DNA of 64,000 bases from Veillonella parvula (GCF_036456085.1 NZ_CP138632.1:1903001-1967000); one strand, 5' to 3'. Counted from the stretch's first letter, positions 43,662 to 53,158 are shown. Numbers and translations are program-made. Notes: a model not told the origin generated them from the sequence alone.

Positions 43662-43692
43662 TAAAAAGGGACTGCTTGGCAGTCCCTTTTTG
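43662..43692 (+). terminator. hemQ terminator
   Basis: AAAAAGGGACTGC pairs with GCAGTCCCTTTTT followed by GTTATT, directly after the stop. Confidence 0.92.
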
Positions 43693-43731
43693 TTATTATT
43701 TAATTCATATATATCGATAAATAACTGCTTA

Positions 43732-43760
43732 TTGTATCGTATATTCGTTCGATTTATAAT
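43732..43760 (+). promoter_or_regulatory. Promoter of the holin-like toxin gene
   Basis: TTGTAT (43732-43737), 17 bases, TATAAT (43755-43760). The leader from about 43767 ends in a hairpin CTCTCTTC (43789-43796) / GAAGGGGG (43803-43810) that pairs with the GGGGG ribosome site. Confidence 0.7.
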
Positions 43761-43817
43761 GTTCTTAAGGTAGTCGGCGAGGTTGGGTCTCTCTTCGTTA
43801 TAGAAGGGGGTGAGCTT

Positions 43818-43919
43818 ATGAGTGACTTTGAACTTATTACAGTTATCATTGGAATATTGACATTAGTCGTTTCCTTTGGAGCACTTATAGCGCTTATTTG
43901 CCTCACAAAAAGCAAATAG
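43818..43919 (+). CDS. Putative holin-like type I toxin, 33 aa
   Basis: A tiny hydrophobic protein: acidic start (MSDFELITVI), one membrane helix (about residues 7-30, IIGILTLVVSFGALIALICL) and a basic tail (TKSK). This is the layout of the holin-like toxin family (Hol-Tox, TxpA-like). A strong GGGGGTGA ribosome site lies upstream but is buried in a leader hairpin. The downstream minus strand holds a consensus promoter at 44023-44051 whose transcript would overlap the 3' end of the toxin mRNA. Together this fits a type I toxin-antitoxin module. Expression is expected to be toxic when the antisense RNA is lost; no direct test is available. Confidence 0.68.
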   Translation: MSDFELITVIIGILTLVVSFGALIALICLTKSK

Positions 43920-44015
43920 CCCTCCGTTACCAAGTGTAATTAGATAAACAGAAAGGCCATTTCCTAGATAATTAGTTTTTGAGATGCGCCTGACGTTCCT
44001 ACTCGTCTGACTATC
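43919..44015 (-). ncRNA. Candidate antitoxin antisense RNA
   Basis: A transcript starting near 44015 on the minus strand would run leftwards across the 3' untranslated region and into the toxin coding end. Its 3' end is not located; a hairpin formed by TATTTGC/GCAAATA inside the toxin 3' end is a weak candidate. The only firm evidence is the promoter at 44023-44051 and the overlap. Confidence 0.45.
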
Positions 44016-44022
44016 TATTTAT

Positions 44023-44051
44023 ATTATAGAGATAAAGATATATATCGTCAA
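44023..44051 (-). promoter_or_regulatory. Antisense promoter opposite the toxin transcript
   Basis: On the minus strand TTGACG (44051-44046), a 17-base spacer and TATAAT (44028-44023). No protein gene lies downstream on that strand, which supports a non-coding RNA. Confidence 0.65.
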
Positions 44052-44059
44052 ATTAGAAT

Positions 44060-44089
44060 GAATGGACTGCTTAGCAGTCCATTTTTTTC
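44060..44089 (+). terminator. Terminator of the toxin transcript
   Basis: AATGGACTGC pairs with GCAGTCCATT followed by TTTTT. Confidence 0.85.
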
Positions 44090-44199
44090 CCTCAAAATGA
44101 AGGCTATAATTTTGAACAGAAAATTTTGTATACGTACTGTACTGTGTAAAATATAATTCACTATATTCGATTATCTTATTCATGGCTATATTTTTATAA

Positions 44200-44290
44200 A
44201 AGAGAACCCCGCATCAATCCGACTTACGAGGTCAAGGCCCTAGGCCGCAGACCTGATAAGTATGGAGGAAAGATGCGGGGTTTCTTTTAT
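44200..44290. terminator. Rod-like bidirectional RNA hairpin between toxin locus and narK
   Basis: Four nested helices in register: ACCCCGCATC (44206-44215) with GATGCGGGGT (44272-44281), ACTTA with TAAGT, AGGTC with GACCT, and GGCC with GGCC around a three-base loop. Small symmetric loops separate them. U-rich sequence follows on both strands, so it likely ends narK on the minus strand. Its complexity exceeds a plain terminator. Confidence 0.7.
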
Positions 44291-44362
44291 CACTTAGTTT
44301 ATGAAAGTGAATTATATTTTGTAGTACCGTCGAGTGAACGTAAATTTTCTGTTTCCAGAAAA

Positions 44363-45700
44363 TTATACGTTCATATTTGCACCTTTACGCACATAGAACC
44401 AGTAGCACACAGATACAGTTACAAGGTTGAACGCAAGTAATACAGCAAAGGCTGGGTGAATATTGCCGAACATGGAATATACAAAGCCGAAGATTTTAGG
44501 AGTAATGAAGGCACCGTATGCAGCTACGGCAGCAACGAAACCTGTAATTAAAGAGGAAAGCAATGGATTGCCAAATACGTGAGGAATCATACGGAATGTA
44601 GCACCAGTTGCGAAGCCACAGCATACGAATGTCAACACGGACATAGCAAAGAAGAATGGGAAGTTGTGCATATCTACGCCAACCGCAATTAGCGCTGTTG
44701 TTGCACATAGACCGAGAAGGCTTACAAAGGTAACTTTTGTACCGCTGTTAATTTTGTCTGCTAACCAACCACCTACAGGGCGAAGTGCACCTGCTACAAG
44801 TGGACCTACGAATGCGATAGAAGCAAATGGTACTTCTGGGAATTCTTTACCTACTAATAGACCAAGTGCTGCTGCATAACCAGAGAAAGCACCGAAGGAA
44901 CATGTATAAAGTAATGTAAACGCCCAAGTGTGTTTGTTCCCAAAGATTTGTACAAGATTTTTAGGATTTGGTTTTTCTAGTGGTAAGTTATCCATGAAAC
45001 GTGTCATAAGTGCAAGGATAACAACGAGTGGTACGATCCACATGAAAGCTGCATTGGCAAGGTATACTGCGTTACCTTTGATGATAGCTGGTGTTACACC
45101 AAATACACTACCTAGTGCAGTAGAACCCATAGCAAATGGAGCCAAGAAGTAGATTACAGAAACACCAAGGTTACCAACGCCGCCGTTGATACCAAGAGCA
45201 GTACCTTTTTCGGATTTAGGGAAGAAGTTGCCAATGTACGCCATGGAGGACGAGAAGTTGCCGCCCGCTAAACCGATAAGGACAGTCAAAATCATGAATG
45301 TCGTATAAGAAGTTGTTGTATCTTGAACGGCAAAGCCAAGCCATACAACAGGAACTAATAAAATAAGTGTGGAAATAAATGTCCAGTTCTTACCACCGAT
45401 TAAGGCCGGCATGTAGGTATATACGAAACGTAATGTAGCACCTACAAGACCTGGTAATGCGGCTAATGTAAATAATTGATCTGTTGTAAAGTTAAAGCCA
45501 GCGCCATTTAGTTGTGCTGCAATGGTTGCCCATAAATACCATACACAGAATGAAAGGGTTAATGCAATTGTGGATATAACCAGGTTTTGTTTAGCAATTT
45601 TTTTACCAAACTTTTCCCAAAATTCTGGATTTTCCGGTTGCCAATTAGCCACGATTTCGCTACGGCTTGCACCTACTTGAGGCATTTTTAGTTCGTTCAT
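44363..45700 (-). CDS. narK: Nitrate/nitrite transporter
   Basis: A 445-aa MFS protein with 12 membrane helices. It has NarK-type motifs: RFVYTYMPALIGGKNWT (helix 2 substrate Arg), GLAGGNFSSSMAYIGNFFPKSEKGTALGINGGVGNLGVS (the nitrate signature), and GATFRMIPHVFGNP. It exchanges nitrate and nitrite across the inner membrane for NarGHI. The ATG at 45700 follows AAGGAG; the frame is open to 45733. It is transcribed divergently from the Crp/Fnr regulator and nar operon. Confidence 0.93.
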   Translation of the reverse strand: MNELKMPQVGASRSEIVANWQPENPEFWEKFGKKIAKQNLVISTIALTLSFCVWYLWATIAAQLNGAGFNFTTDQLFTLAALPGLVGATLRFVYTYMPALIGGKNWTFISTLILLVPVVWLGFAVQDTTTSYTTFMILTVLIGLAGGNFSSSMAYIGNFFPKSEKGTALGINGGVGNLGVSVIYFLAPFAMGSTALGSVFGVTPAIIKGNAVYLANAAFMWIVPLVVILALMTRFMDNLPLEKPNPKNLVQIFGNKHTWAFTLLYTCSFGAFSGYAAALGLLVGKEFPEVPFASIAFVGPLVAGALRPVGGWLADKINSGTKVTFVSLLGLCATTALIAVGVDMHNFPFFFAMSVLTFVCCGFATGATFRMIPHVFGNPLLSSLITGFVAAVAAYGAFITPKIFGFVYSMFGNIHPAFAVLLAFNLVTVSVCYWFYVRKGANMNV

Positions 45701-46062
45701 TTTGAACTTCTCCTTACTGTAACAACTATACACGCAGATAAGACAAGAAAAATATATTAAAATTATATATAAAGTATATATAAATAATAAAATCTAAAAA
45801 AATCCTATAGAAAGTATTCGATTTGCTTACAAATTGCGTTATAATTATTGTAGCATTAATATTTTTCAATGTCTTACATCACAGATATATTATATAGTGT
45901 AATTTTTTTTGTGAATGTGATGTAAAACACACATATTCTGAAATTAATAAGTTATAATAATCTTATATATACGAAAAAGTATATAGTATAGGTGCTTTTA
46001 CTATAAATAGATTAGTATAACTAATGGATTTTGTTATAAAAGTACTGTGGAGTGATAATGGT
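45701..46062. promoter_or_regulatory. narK / crp intergenic control region
   Basis: A perfect 9-base inverted repeat, TTACATCAC (45874-45882) and GTGATGTAA (45917-45925), brackets 34 AT-rich bases. The right arm overlaps a Crp-like ATGTG-N10-CACAT palindrome. Both divergent promoters should lie here, and the Crp/Fnr protein encoded at 46063 is the obvious candidate to bind. No FNR consensus (TTGAT-N4-ATCAA) is visible. Confidence 0.5.
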
Positions 46063-46749
46063 ATGGATCAAAATTTAATTAACCAATTGCTTGCTTTGCC
46101 GGGTGAGGAACTACATCTTAAAAAAGGTGATTTTCTCTTCCGTGAGGGGGACAAGGCAGAATACTTTTACGTAGTAGTAAAAGGTAGAATGAGCATTAAA
46201 AAGTTCGAAGCTAGCGGACACATTTTTGCGTTGCGTTTAGTAGGACCGAATAATGTAATTGGTGAGGTTCCGTTGTATGAGGAGAACACTAGATCATATG
46301 TGTTCAACGCCATTGCTCGGGAGGATTGCTCTGTTTATTGTATACGCTATGATGTGTTGGAAGGGGCTATTGCAAAAGACCATTCATTGGCCATTGCGAT
46401 GATGAAAATCTACACTTTACATATGCGTCGTCAACAGGCAAAATACCGAGACTTGCTACTTTACGGCAAGAAGGGAGCATTCTATTCTACCTTGTTGCGC
46501 TTAGCCAATAGTTATGGTGTAAAGCGCGAGGATGGTATCTTTATTGATATTGCCCTAACAAATCAAGAGTTGGCTGAGTTTGCTGCCACATCAAGAGAAA
46601 GTTTAAATCGCATGTTAAGTGAGTTGCGTAAGTTAGGCTATGTAGCCTATGACAAACACCATCTAGTAATCTGTGATTTTGACGCTTTAATCGGATTACT
46701 TGATTTAGAGGTTGATGGTATCGACCCTAATATTAGTAATATCGAATAA
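46063..46749 (+). CDS. Crp/Fnr-family transcriptional regulator
   Basis: A 228-aa regulator. The N-terminal cyclic-nucleotide-like beta-barrel spans residues 1 to about 120 (FREGDKAEYFYVVVKGRMSIKK). The C-terminal helix-turn-helix is IALTNQELAEFAATSRESLNRMLSELRKLGYV. There is no FNR-type Cys cluster, so it does not look like an oxygen-labile FNR. The start at 46063 has GGAG upstream; the frame opens at 46024 without one. Its location between narK and narG suggests it controls nitrate respiration. A terminator follows before narG. Confidence 0.9.
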   Translation: MDQNLINQLLALPGEELHLKKGDFLFREGDKAEYFYVVVKGRMSIKKFEASGHIFALRLVGPNNVIGEVPLYEENTRSYVFNAIAREDCSVYCIRYDVLEGAIAKDHSLAIAMMKIYTLHMRRQQAKYRDLLLYGKKGAFYSTLLRLANSYGVKREDGIFIDIALTNQELAEFAATSRESLNRMLSELRKLGYVAYDKHHLVICDFDALIGLLDLEVDGIDPNISNIE

Positions 46750-46760
46750 CAGGATTTTCT

Positions 46761-46798
46761 CCCTTGTGTTAGCACATCTAGCACAAGGGATTTTTTTG
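46761..46798 (+). terminator. Terminator between the Crp/Fnr gene and narG
   Basis: CCCTTGTG pairs with CACAAGGG, followed by ATTTTTTT. It lies 22 bases before the narG ATG, so the nar promoter would need to lie upstream of or within it, or read-through supplies narG. Confidence 0.85.
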
Positions 46799-46820
46799 TA
46801 GTTTTGAAGGAGGACACGAG

Positions 46821-49800
46821 ATGAGCTTGTTGTCTCAAAAGTTTAAGTTTCTTCGTAAGAAGGAAGTATCTCCAAGTGGTCATCAAATCACAGAAGATGG
46901 TGGTCGCGAGTGGGAAAATTTTTATCGTGACCGTTGGTCCTACGATAAAGTAGTCCGTACGACTCATGGTGTAAACTGTACTGGTTCTTGTAGCTGGAAC
47001 ATTTATGTTAAAAATGGTGTTGTAGCTTGGGAAAATCAAGCAACTGATTACCCTGAAACACCAGATGATATGCCGGATTACGAACCACGTGGGTGCCCTC
47101 GTGGTGCGACCTTCTCTTGGTATCTCTATAGCCCTTTGCGCGTAAAATATCCTTATGTACGTGGCGAATTGGCTGAGCTTTGGAGAGAAGCAAAGAAGAA
47201 TGCTAAGAACCCAATCGAAGCTTGGAAATCTATCGTAGAAGATCCTGAAAAAGCGAAAAAATATAAGTCTGCCCGTGGTATGGGTGGCTTTGTGCGCTCC
47301 ACATGGGATGAAGCAACAGAAATCACTGCAGCATCCTTACTATATACAGCAAAAACTTACGGCCCTGACCGCAACGCAGGATTCTCGGTAATTCCTGCGA
47401 TGTCCATGTTGTCCTATGCAGCAGGGGCTCGTTTCCTTAACTTGATGGGTGGTACACCATTATCCTTCTATGACTGGTATGCCGATTTGCCACCTTCCAG
47501 CCCTCAAGTTTGGGGTGAACAAACTGATACACCTGAATCTGGTGACTGGTATAATGCTGGTTACATCATGACTTGGGGTTCTAACGTACCGTTAACTCGT
47601 ACGCCAGATGCTCACTTCTTGACAGAGGTTCGCTATAAAGGTACTAAGGTAGTATCCGTGTCTCCTGACTATGCGGAATCTACCACATCTTCCGATGCAT
47701 GGCTCAATGTAAAAGCTGGCACCGATGCGGCGCTTGCTATGTCTATGGGTCACGTTATTTTAAAAGAATATTACATCGACAAAGAAACTCCATACTTTAA
47801 AGAGTATGCAAAAGAGTTCACAGATATGCCATTCCTTGTACGCGTTGAAGACATCAACGGCACGGTTCAACCAGGTCGTTTCTTGAATGCTAAGGACTTA
47901 GGTAGCCAAGAGGAAGGCGCTGACTTCCAAATGGTATTGATTGATGAATTAACAAATGAAATCGTTGTTCCTAATGGTACAATGGGCGAACGTCACACAC
48001 ATCCTGAAAAATGGAATTTACGTCTTGAAAATCGTGATACAGGGGCTAAAATCGATCCTCGTTTATCCGTATTTGATCAACGTGAAGATGTGACGATTGT
48101 TAAATTGCCGTACTTTGGTGATGAAGAACACGAAGGCATTATTGAACGTGCTATTCCAACTATTACAGTACAAACTGTTGATGGTCCTGTGAAAGTGACT
48201 ACTGTATACGATCTCATTCTTGCTAACTATGGTATTGACCGCGGTATCGGTGGTGAGGTGGCGACAGCTTACACTGACGACACTCCATACACACCTACAT
48301 GGCAAGAAAAAATCACTGGCGTAAAAGCAGACATTGCTATTGCTACAGCACGTGAATTTGCAGATAATGCAGAAAAAACGAAAGGTCGTTCCATGATTAT
48401 CATGGGCGGTGGTATCAATCACTGGTATCATGCCGATGTTATTTACCGTACTATTTTGAATCTTATCATGTTCTGTGGTACAGAAGGTGTTAACGGTGGT
48501 GGCTGGGCCCACTACGTAGGTCAAGAAAAACTTCGTCCTGTTGAAGGTTGGGGTGGTATCATGACTGCCAATGACTGGAGTAAGGCTCCTCGTTTGCAAA
48601 ATGGTACATCTTGGTTCTACTTTGCTACAGAGCAATATCGTTCTGACTGCATCGATTTGGCAGACCGCGTATCTAAATTGGCTAAACCTCGCTATCGTCA
48701 TCCTGGGGATTACAATGTATTAGCAGCTCGTTTAGGCTGGTTGCCATCTTATCCTACTTTCAATAAAGGTAGCCAAGAATTGATTAATGATGCTCGTGCA
48801 GCCGGTGCTAGTACAGAAGCAGAAATCAACCAATATGTAGCACAAGCCTTGAAAAATAAAGATTTACAATTCTGCGTAGAGGATCCTGCAGCTAAAGAAA
48901 ACCACCCTCGCAACCTGTTTGTATGGCGTGCGAACCTTATCGGCTCCTCTTCTAAAGGTCATGAGTACTTCTTGAAACATTTATTGGGCACAAAAAATGC
49001 CGTATTGGAAGATGATGATGCTCCTACGCGTCCAGAAGAAATTAAATGGCGCGAAGCAGATGGTGCGGGTAAGCTTGATCTCTTAATTGATATCGACTTC
49101 CGTATGGCGTCTACAGGTTTATATTCTGATATCGTGTTCCCAGCAGCTACATGGTATGAAAAAGAAGACTTGTCTTCCACAGATATGCATCCATATGTAC
49201 ATGTATTCCAAGCTGCTGTTGATTGCGCATGGGAAACTAAATCCGACTGGGATACATTCCGTACCCTTGCAGAAACAGTATCTCGCGTAGCAAAAGAATC
49301 TGGCTTTACAGAATATGAAGATATTGTAGCTACTCCACTTGGACATGATAGCCCAGGCGAAGTAGCGCAACCAGAAGGTAAAGTTCTTGATTGGAGTAAA
49401 GGCGAATGTGAACCAATCCCTGGTAAAACAATGCCGAACCTCGTTCATGTAAAACGCGATTACAGTCAGATCTTTGAAAAATACATTGCTTTAGGACCTA
49501 ATATCGAAAATAAAATGGGTGCTCACGGTTTGGCGTGGGATGTATCTGACGAATATCAAACATTGTATGCTCAAAATGGTACGATTGATAATCCAGATTT
49601 CATTTCTCATGGCCGTCCAAGCATTTACGAATGTAAGGAAGCTTGTAATGTTGTATTAACATTATCTTCTTGTACAAATGGTAAATTAGCGGTTCGTTCT
49701 TGGAAAGCGATGGAAGAAAAAACAGGTCTTTCTGGGCTTGAAAAGAATGCAAAAGGTCGCGAACAAGAAAAAATTACCTTCGATGACATGGTTCGTCAAC

Positions 49801-50498
49801 CACGCTTTATCATTAGCTCTGTAACAAGTACTGGTAAGAACGATAAAAACCGTCGTTATTCTCCATTTACAACATCTACAGAAGATAAGGTACCATTCCG
49901 TACTGTAACAGGTCGTCAATCGTTCTATTGTGATCATGAAATGATGCGCGACTATGGCGAAGCTATGGCATTGTACAAACCTGTATTGTCATATAAACCA
50001 GTACAAGGTGATTATAAACAAGAAGGTATTCCAGAAATTACATTGAAATACTTAACTCCACATAATAAGTGGTCTACACATAGTATGTACTTTGATAGCC
50101 AACAAATGTTGACATTATTCCGCGGTGGCCAAACAATTTGGCTTAACGAAGATGATGCAGCAGAAATTGGTGTTAAAGATAACGACTGGGTAGAAGCTTT
50201 CAATAAAAATGGTGTAGTTGCAGCTCGTGCAGTTGTATCTCCACGTATTCCTCGTGGCATTTCTTATATGCATCACTCCCAAGACCGTCACATCAACGTT
50301 CCTGGTACGCAAGTTAAGAAAGATCGTCGCGGTGGTACACACAATGCGCCAACTCATATTCACATGAAGCCGACACACATGATCGGCGGTTATGGTCAAT
50401 TGAGCTATGGCTTTAACTACTATGGCCCAACTGGTAACCAACGTGATATGACAATTGTGGCTCGTAAATTGAAGGAGGTGGATTGGCTTGAAGATTAA
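46821..50498 (+). CDS. narG: Respiratory nitrate reductase alpha subunit
   Basis: A 1225-aa catalytic subunit with the bis-MGD molybdenum cofactor, membrane-associated on the cytoplasmic side. The FS0 cluster ligands are in THGVNCTGSCSWN and the following RGCPRGATFSWYLYSPLRVKYP. YADLPPSSPQVWGEQTDTPES matches the NarG substrate/Mo region. No twin-Arg signal is seen at the N-terminus, as usual for NarG. GGAGGACAC precedes the ATG. It is the first gene of narGHJI, with narH overlapping by 11 bases. Confidence 0.97.
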   Translation: MSLLSQKFKFLRKKEVSPSGHQITEDGGREWENFYRDRWSYDKVVRTTHGVNCTGSCSWNIYVKNGVVAWENQATDYPETPDDMPDYEPRGCPRGATFSWYLYSPLRVKYPYVRGELAELWREAKKNAKNPIEAWKSIVEDPEKAKKYKSARGMGGFVRSTWDEATEITAASLLYTAKTYGPDRNAGFSVIPAMSMLSYAAGARFLNLMGGTPLSFYDWYADLPPSSPQVWGEQTDTPESGDWYNAGYIMTWGSNVPLTRTPDAHFLTEVRYKGTKVVSVSPDYAESTTSSDAWLNVKAGTDAALAMSMGHVILKEYYIDKETPYFKEYAKEFTDMPFLVRVEDINGTVQPGRFLNAKDLGSQEEGADFQMVLIDELTNEIVVPNGTMGERHTHPEKWNLRLENRDTGAKIDPRLSVFDQREDVTIVKLPYFGDEEHEGIIERAIPTITVQTVDGPVKVTTVYDLILANYGIDRGIGGEVATAYTDDTPYTPTWQEKITGVKADIAIATAREFADNAEKTKGRSMIIMGGGINHWYHADVIYRTILNLIMFCGTEGVNGGGWAHYVGQEKLRPVEGWGGIMTANDWSKAPRLQNGTSWFYFATEQYRSDCIDLADRVSKLAKPRYRHPGDYNVLAARLGWLPSYPTFNKGSQELINDARAAGASTEAEINQYVAQALKNKDLQFCVEDPAAKENHPRNLFVWRANLIGSSSKGHEYFLKHLLGTKNAVLEDDDAPTRPEEIKWREADGAGKLDLLIDIDFRMASTGLYSDIVFPAATWYEKEDLSSTDMHPYVHVFQAAVDCAWETKSDWDTFRTLAETVSRVAKESGFTEYEDIVATPLGHDSPGEVAQPEGKVLDWSKGECEPIPGKTMPNLVHVKRDYSQIFEKYIALGPNIENKMGAHGLAWDVSDEYQTLYAQNGTIDNPDFISHGRPSIYECKEACNVVLTLSSCTNGKLAVRSWKAMEEKTGLSGLEKNAKGREQEKITFDDMVRQPRFIISSVTSTGKNDKNRRYSPFTTSTEDKVPFRTVTGRQSFYCDHEMMRDYGEAMALYKPVLSYKPVQGDYKQEGIPEITLKYLTPHNKWSTHSMYFDSQQMLTLFRGGQTIWLNEDDAAEIGVKDNDWVEAFNKNGVVAARAVVSPRIPRGISYMHHSQDRHINVPGTQVKKDRRGGTHNAPTHIHMKPTHMIGGYGQLSYGFNYYGPTGNQRDMTIVARKLKEVDWLED

Positions 50499-51921
50499 AG
50501 CTCAAGTATCCATGGTCCTAAATTTGGACAAGTGTTTAGGCTGTCATACATGCTCTATTACTTGTAAAAATACATGGACGAACCGCGAAGGCGCGGAATA
50601 TATGTACTTTAATAACGTGGAAACCCGCCCTGGCGTGGGTTACCCACGTAATTGGGAAAACCAAGAGAAATGGAAGGGTGGCTGGACTCTCGATAAAAGC
50701 GGTAATTTGGCGCTTTCCACAGGCTCTAAAGGCTCTCGATTGATGAAGTTGTTCTATCATCCAGAACAACCAGAAATTACGGATTACTTTGAACCTTGGA
50801 CATACGATTATGAAACATTGATTCATACCGGTCGTAAAAATAATCAACCTGTAGCACGTCCTCGTTCTTTGTTAACAAAGCAAAAAATGGAAGTAACATG
50901 GGGCCCTAACTGGGATGATGATTTGGCTGGTGGTCATCATGCACGGGAAGATGTGAACTTGGCTAAGATGGGTGATGATATCGTATTTGACTACGAAGAA
51001 GTATTCATGCGTTATTTACCACGTCTTTGTAACCATTGTTTGAATCCTGCATGTGTAGCAGCATGTCCATCCGGTGCTATCTATAAGCGTGATGAAGATG
51101 GTGTTGTACTTGTTTCTCAAGATGTATGCCGTGGTTGGAGACATTGCGTTCCATCTTGCCCATACAAAAAAATCTTCTATAACTGGGAAACAAATAAAGC
51201 TGAAAAATGTGTATTCTGTTACCCTCGTTTGGAAAATGGCTTGCCTCAAATTTGCGCTGAAACATGTGTAGGTCGTATGCGCTATGTTGGTGTAGTTTTA
51301 TACGATATGGACAAAGTTCAAGAAATGGCAGCTACGAAGGATGAACAAGAAATTTACCAAAATACAGTAGATTTGATCTTGGATCCTAATGACCCAGAGG
51401 TTATTAAAGCCGCTCGTGAAGCAGGTATCTCTGAAGCCTTCTTGAAAGCAGCTAAAAAATCTCCTGTTTACAAGCTTGTAAAAGAATGGGGCGTTGCATT
51501 GCCATTGCATCCAGAGTATCGCACATTACCTATGGTTTGGTATGTGCCACCGCTCAGCCCAATCTTACAACGTGTTACATCTGATGTATACTTGCCAGAT
51601 GCACATGAAATGCGCGTGCCTGTACAATACTTAGCTAATATGTTTACTGCTGGTAATACAGATATTTTAGCTCGTGTATTACAACGCATTCTCGATATGC
51701 GTGAATACATGCGCCGCCGTGAAACAGGTGACGAAGCAATCGCTCATGAAGTAGATCTTACAGAAGAGCAAATGTATGCTATGTACAAATTGTTAGCATT
51801 GTCTAAATATAATGATCGTTTTGTTATCCCATCCGATGTTAATGTATCTCGCGAAGGTCGCTTAGAAATGCAACATAATCGCGGTTTTGCATGCCCGACA
51901 GGGGGTTGCCATAATGGATGA
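50488..51921 (+). CDS. narH: Nitrate reductase beta (iron-sulfur) subunit
   Basis: A 477-aa electron-transfer subunit carrying three [4Fe-4S] and one [3Fe-4S] clusters. Motifs are CLGCHTCSITCKN near residue 16, CNHCLNPACVAACPSGAIYKR, CRGWRHCVPSCPYKK (Trp replaces a Cys, giving the 3Fe cluster) and CVFCYPRLENGLPQICAETC. It begins with a TTG codon at 50488, eight bases past a GGAGGTGG site within narG. It passes electrons from NarI haem to NarG. Confidence 0.97.
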   Translation: MKIKAQVSMVLNLDKCLGCHTCSITCKNTWTNREGAEYMYFNNVETRPGVGYPRNWENQEKWKGGWTLDKSGNLALSTGSKGSRLMKLFYHPEQPEITDYFEPWTYDYETLIHTGRKNNQPVARPRSLLTKQKMEVTWGPNWDDDLAGGHHAREDVNLAKMGDDIVFDYEEVFMRYLPRLCNHCLNPACVAACPSGAIYKRDEDGVVLVSQDVCRGWRHCVPSCPYKKIFYNWETNKAEKCVFCYPRLENGLPQICAETCVGRMRYVGVVLYDMDKVQEMAATKDEQEIYQNTVDLILDPNDPEVIKAAREAGISEAFLKAAKKSPVYKLVKEWGVALPLHPEYRTLPMVWYVPPLSPILQRVTSDVYLPDAHEMRVPVQYLANMFTAGNTDILARVLQRILDMREYMRRRETGDEAIAHEVDLTEEQMYAMYKLLALSKYNDRFVIPSDVNVSREGRLEMQHNRGFACPTGGCHNG

Positions 51922-52438
51922 TGCACAAAAAATAGCTCTCATTGCTTCTTTTTTGCTTCGGTATCCAGATGAATCTTGGTACAATGAACTTGGTGAATGG
52001 AAAGAGGATACTTACTCTGTTGAGCATCCTCAGCTTCGCCAAGGATTGCTAGAGTTCTTTGATTACATTGAAGAAACGGATCGTAAGGCCTTTGAAGACC
52101 AATACGTACGTATCTTTGACTTCAGCCGTAATACGACGATGTACTTATCGACTTACGAATTGCAAGGTACAGGGGAACAAGCAGAGGAACTCGTTAAATA
52201 TAAAGCCTTCTTTCTAGAAAATGGCTATGATTTACCAAAGGAGATGCCTGACTATATTCCAGCTATTTTAGAGTTATGTGCAGTTATCGAACCTGAAAAG
52301 GCTCGTGAAGTGTATGATTATTGTAAACCAAAGCTAGAATATATTCGGGATCGATTGATCGAAGCAAAACTGACCTATGCATTCTTATTTGATATCATAT
52401 TGTCGGTTGCAAATGGATTGGAGGACGGTGCACGATGA
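51914..52438 (+). CDS. narJ: Nitrate reductase assembly chaperone
   Basis: A 174-aa redox-enzyme maturation protein needed for cofactor insertion into NarG. It is largely helical, with FEDQYVRIFDFSRNTTMYLSTYELQGTGEQAEEL as the family landmark. The ATG at 51914 overlaps the narH stop by eight bases. The last bases overlap narI as ATGA. Confidence 0.93.
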   Translation: MDDAQKIALIASFLLRYPDESWYNELGEWKEDTYSVEHPQLRQGLLEFFDYIEETDRKAFEDQYVRIFDFSRNTTMYLSTYELQGTGEQAEELVKYKAFFLENGYDLPKEMPDYIPAILELCAVIEPEKAREVYDYCKPKLEYIRDRLIEAKLTYAFLFDIILSVANGLEDGAR

Positions 52439-53106
52439 ATCTATTTTTATGGGGCGCTTTGCCATATATTGCGTTTACCTTCTTAATCGTAGGCACACTT
52501 GTTCGTTTCTTCTACTTTGAAAGAAACTGGACTACAAAATCAAGTGAATTTTTAGAGAAAAAACAATTACGTATTGCCAATCCATTGTTCCACTTTGGTT
52601 TGCTATGCGTTATCGGCGGTCACGTAGTAGGTGTATTAGTGCCTAAAGCTTGGACTGCAGCTTTGGGTATCAATGACCATATGTACCATGAAGGTGCATT
52701 ATATATGGGTGCTGTAGCGGGTATCATCTTCATCGTTGGTTTCTTGCTCTTGATGAAACGTCGCTTTACTGTACCTGCTATGAAAGTAAATACATCTGGC
52801 CTTGATAAATGGTTATATTTATTCTTAACATTAGCTATCTTTAGTGGTATGGCTGGTACATTGCTTAATGCATCTGGCTTTTTTGACTACCGTGTATCCA
52901 TCGGCCCATGGTTCCGTAGCTTACTATCCTTTATGCCTGATCCATCCTTGATGGAAGGCGTGCCATTCATGTTTAAATTCCACATGTTGGCATGGATGGT
53001 GGTTGCTATTATCTTCCCATTCAGCCGTTTGGTACACTGCTTGAGTGTTCCACTCAACTACTTAACACGTCCGTTCATCGTATATCGTAAACGAGACGAA
53101 AAATAA
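52435..53106 (+). CDS. narI: Nitrate reductase gamma (cytochrome b) subunit
   Basis: A 223-aa membrane anchor with five helices and two b-haems that takes electrons from quinol. FHFGLLCVIGGHVVGVL and FKFHMLAWMVVAIIFPFSRLVHCLSVPLNYL carry the conserved His ligands. It is the last gene of the operon, ended by a terminator at 53159. Confidence 0.96.
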   Translation: MNLFLWGALPYIAFTFLIVGTLVRFFYFERNWTTKSSEFLEKKQLRIANPLFHFGLLCVIGGHVVGVLVPKAWTAALGINDHMYHEGALYMGAVAGIIFIVGFLLLMKRRFTVPAMKVNTSGLDKWLYLFLTLAIFSGMAGTLLNASGFFDYRVSIGPWFRSLLSFMPDPSLMEGVPFMFKFHMLAWMVVAIIFPFSRLVHCLSVPLNYLTRPFIVYRKRDEK

Positions 53107-53158
53107 TTAGGATGATGATTGATTTGCATGCTCTTTATAATATGACAAATTAATCCTT

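Noticed and set aside
48063..48701. 212-aa minus-strand ORF inside narG
   Set aside because: No ribosome site, no family features, and the plus strand is a conserved NarG.
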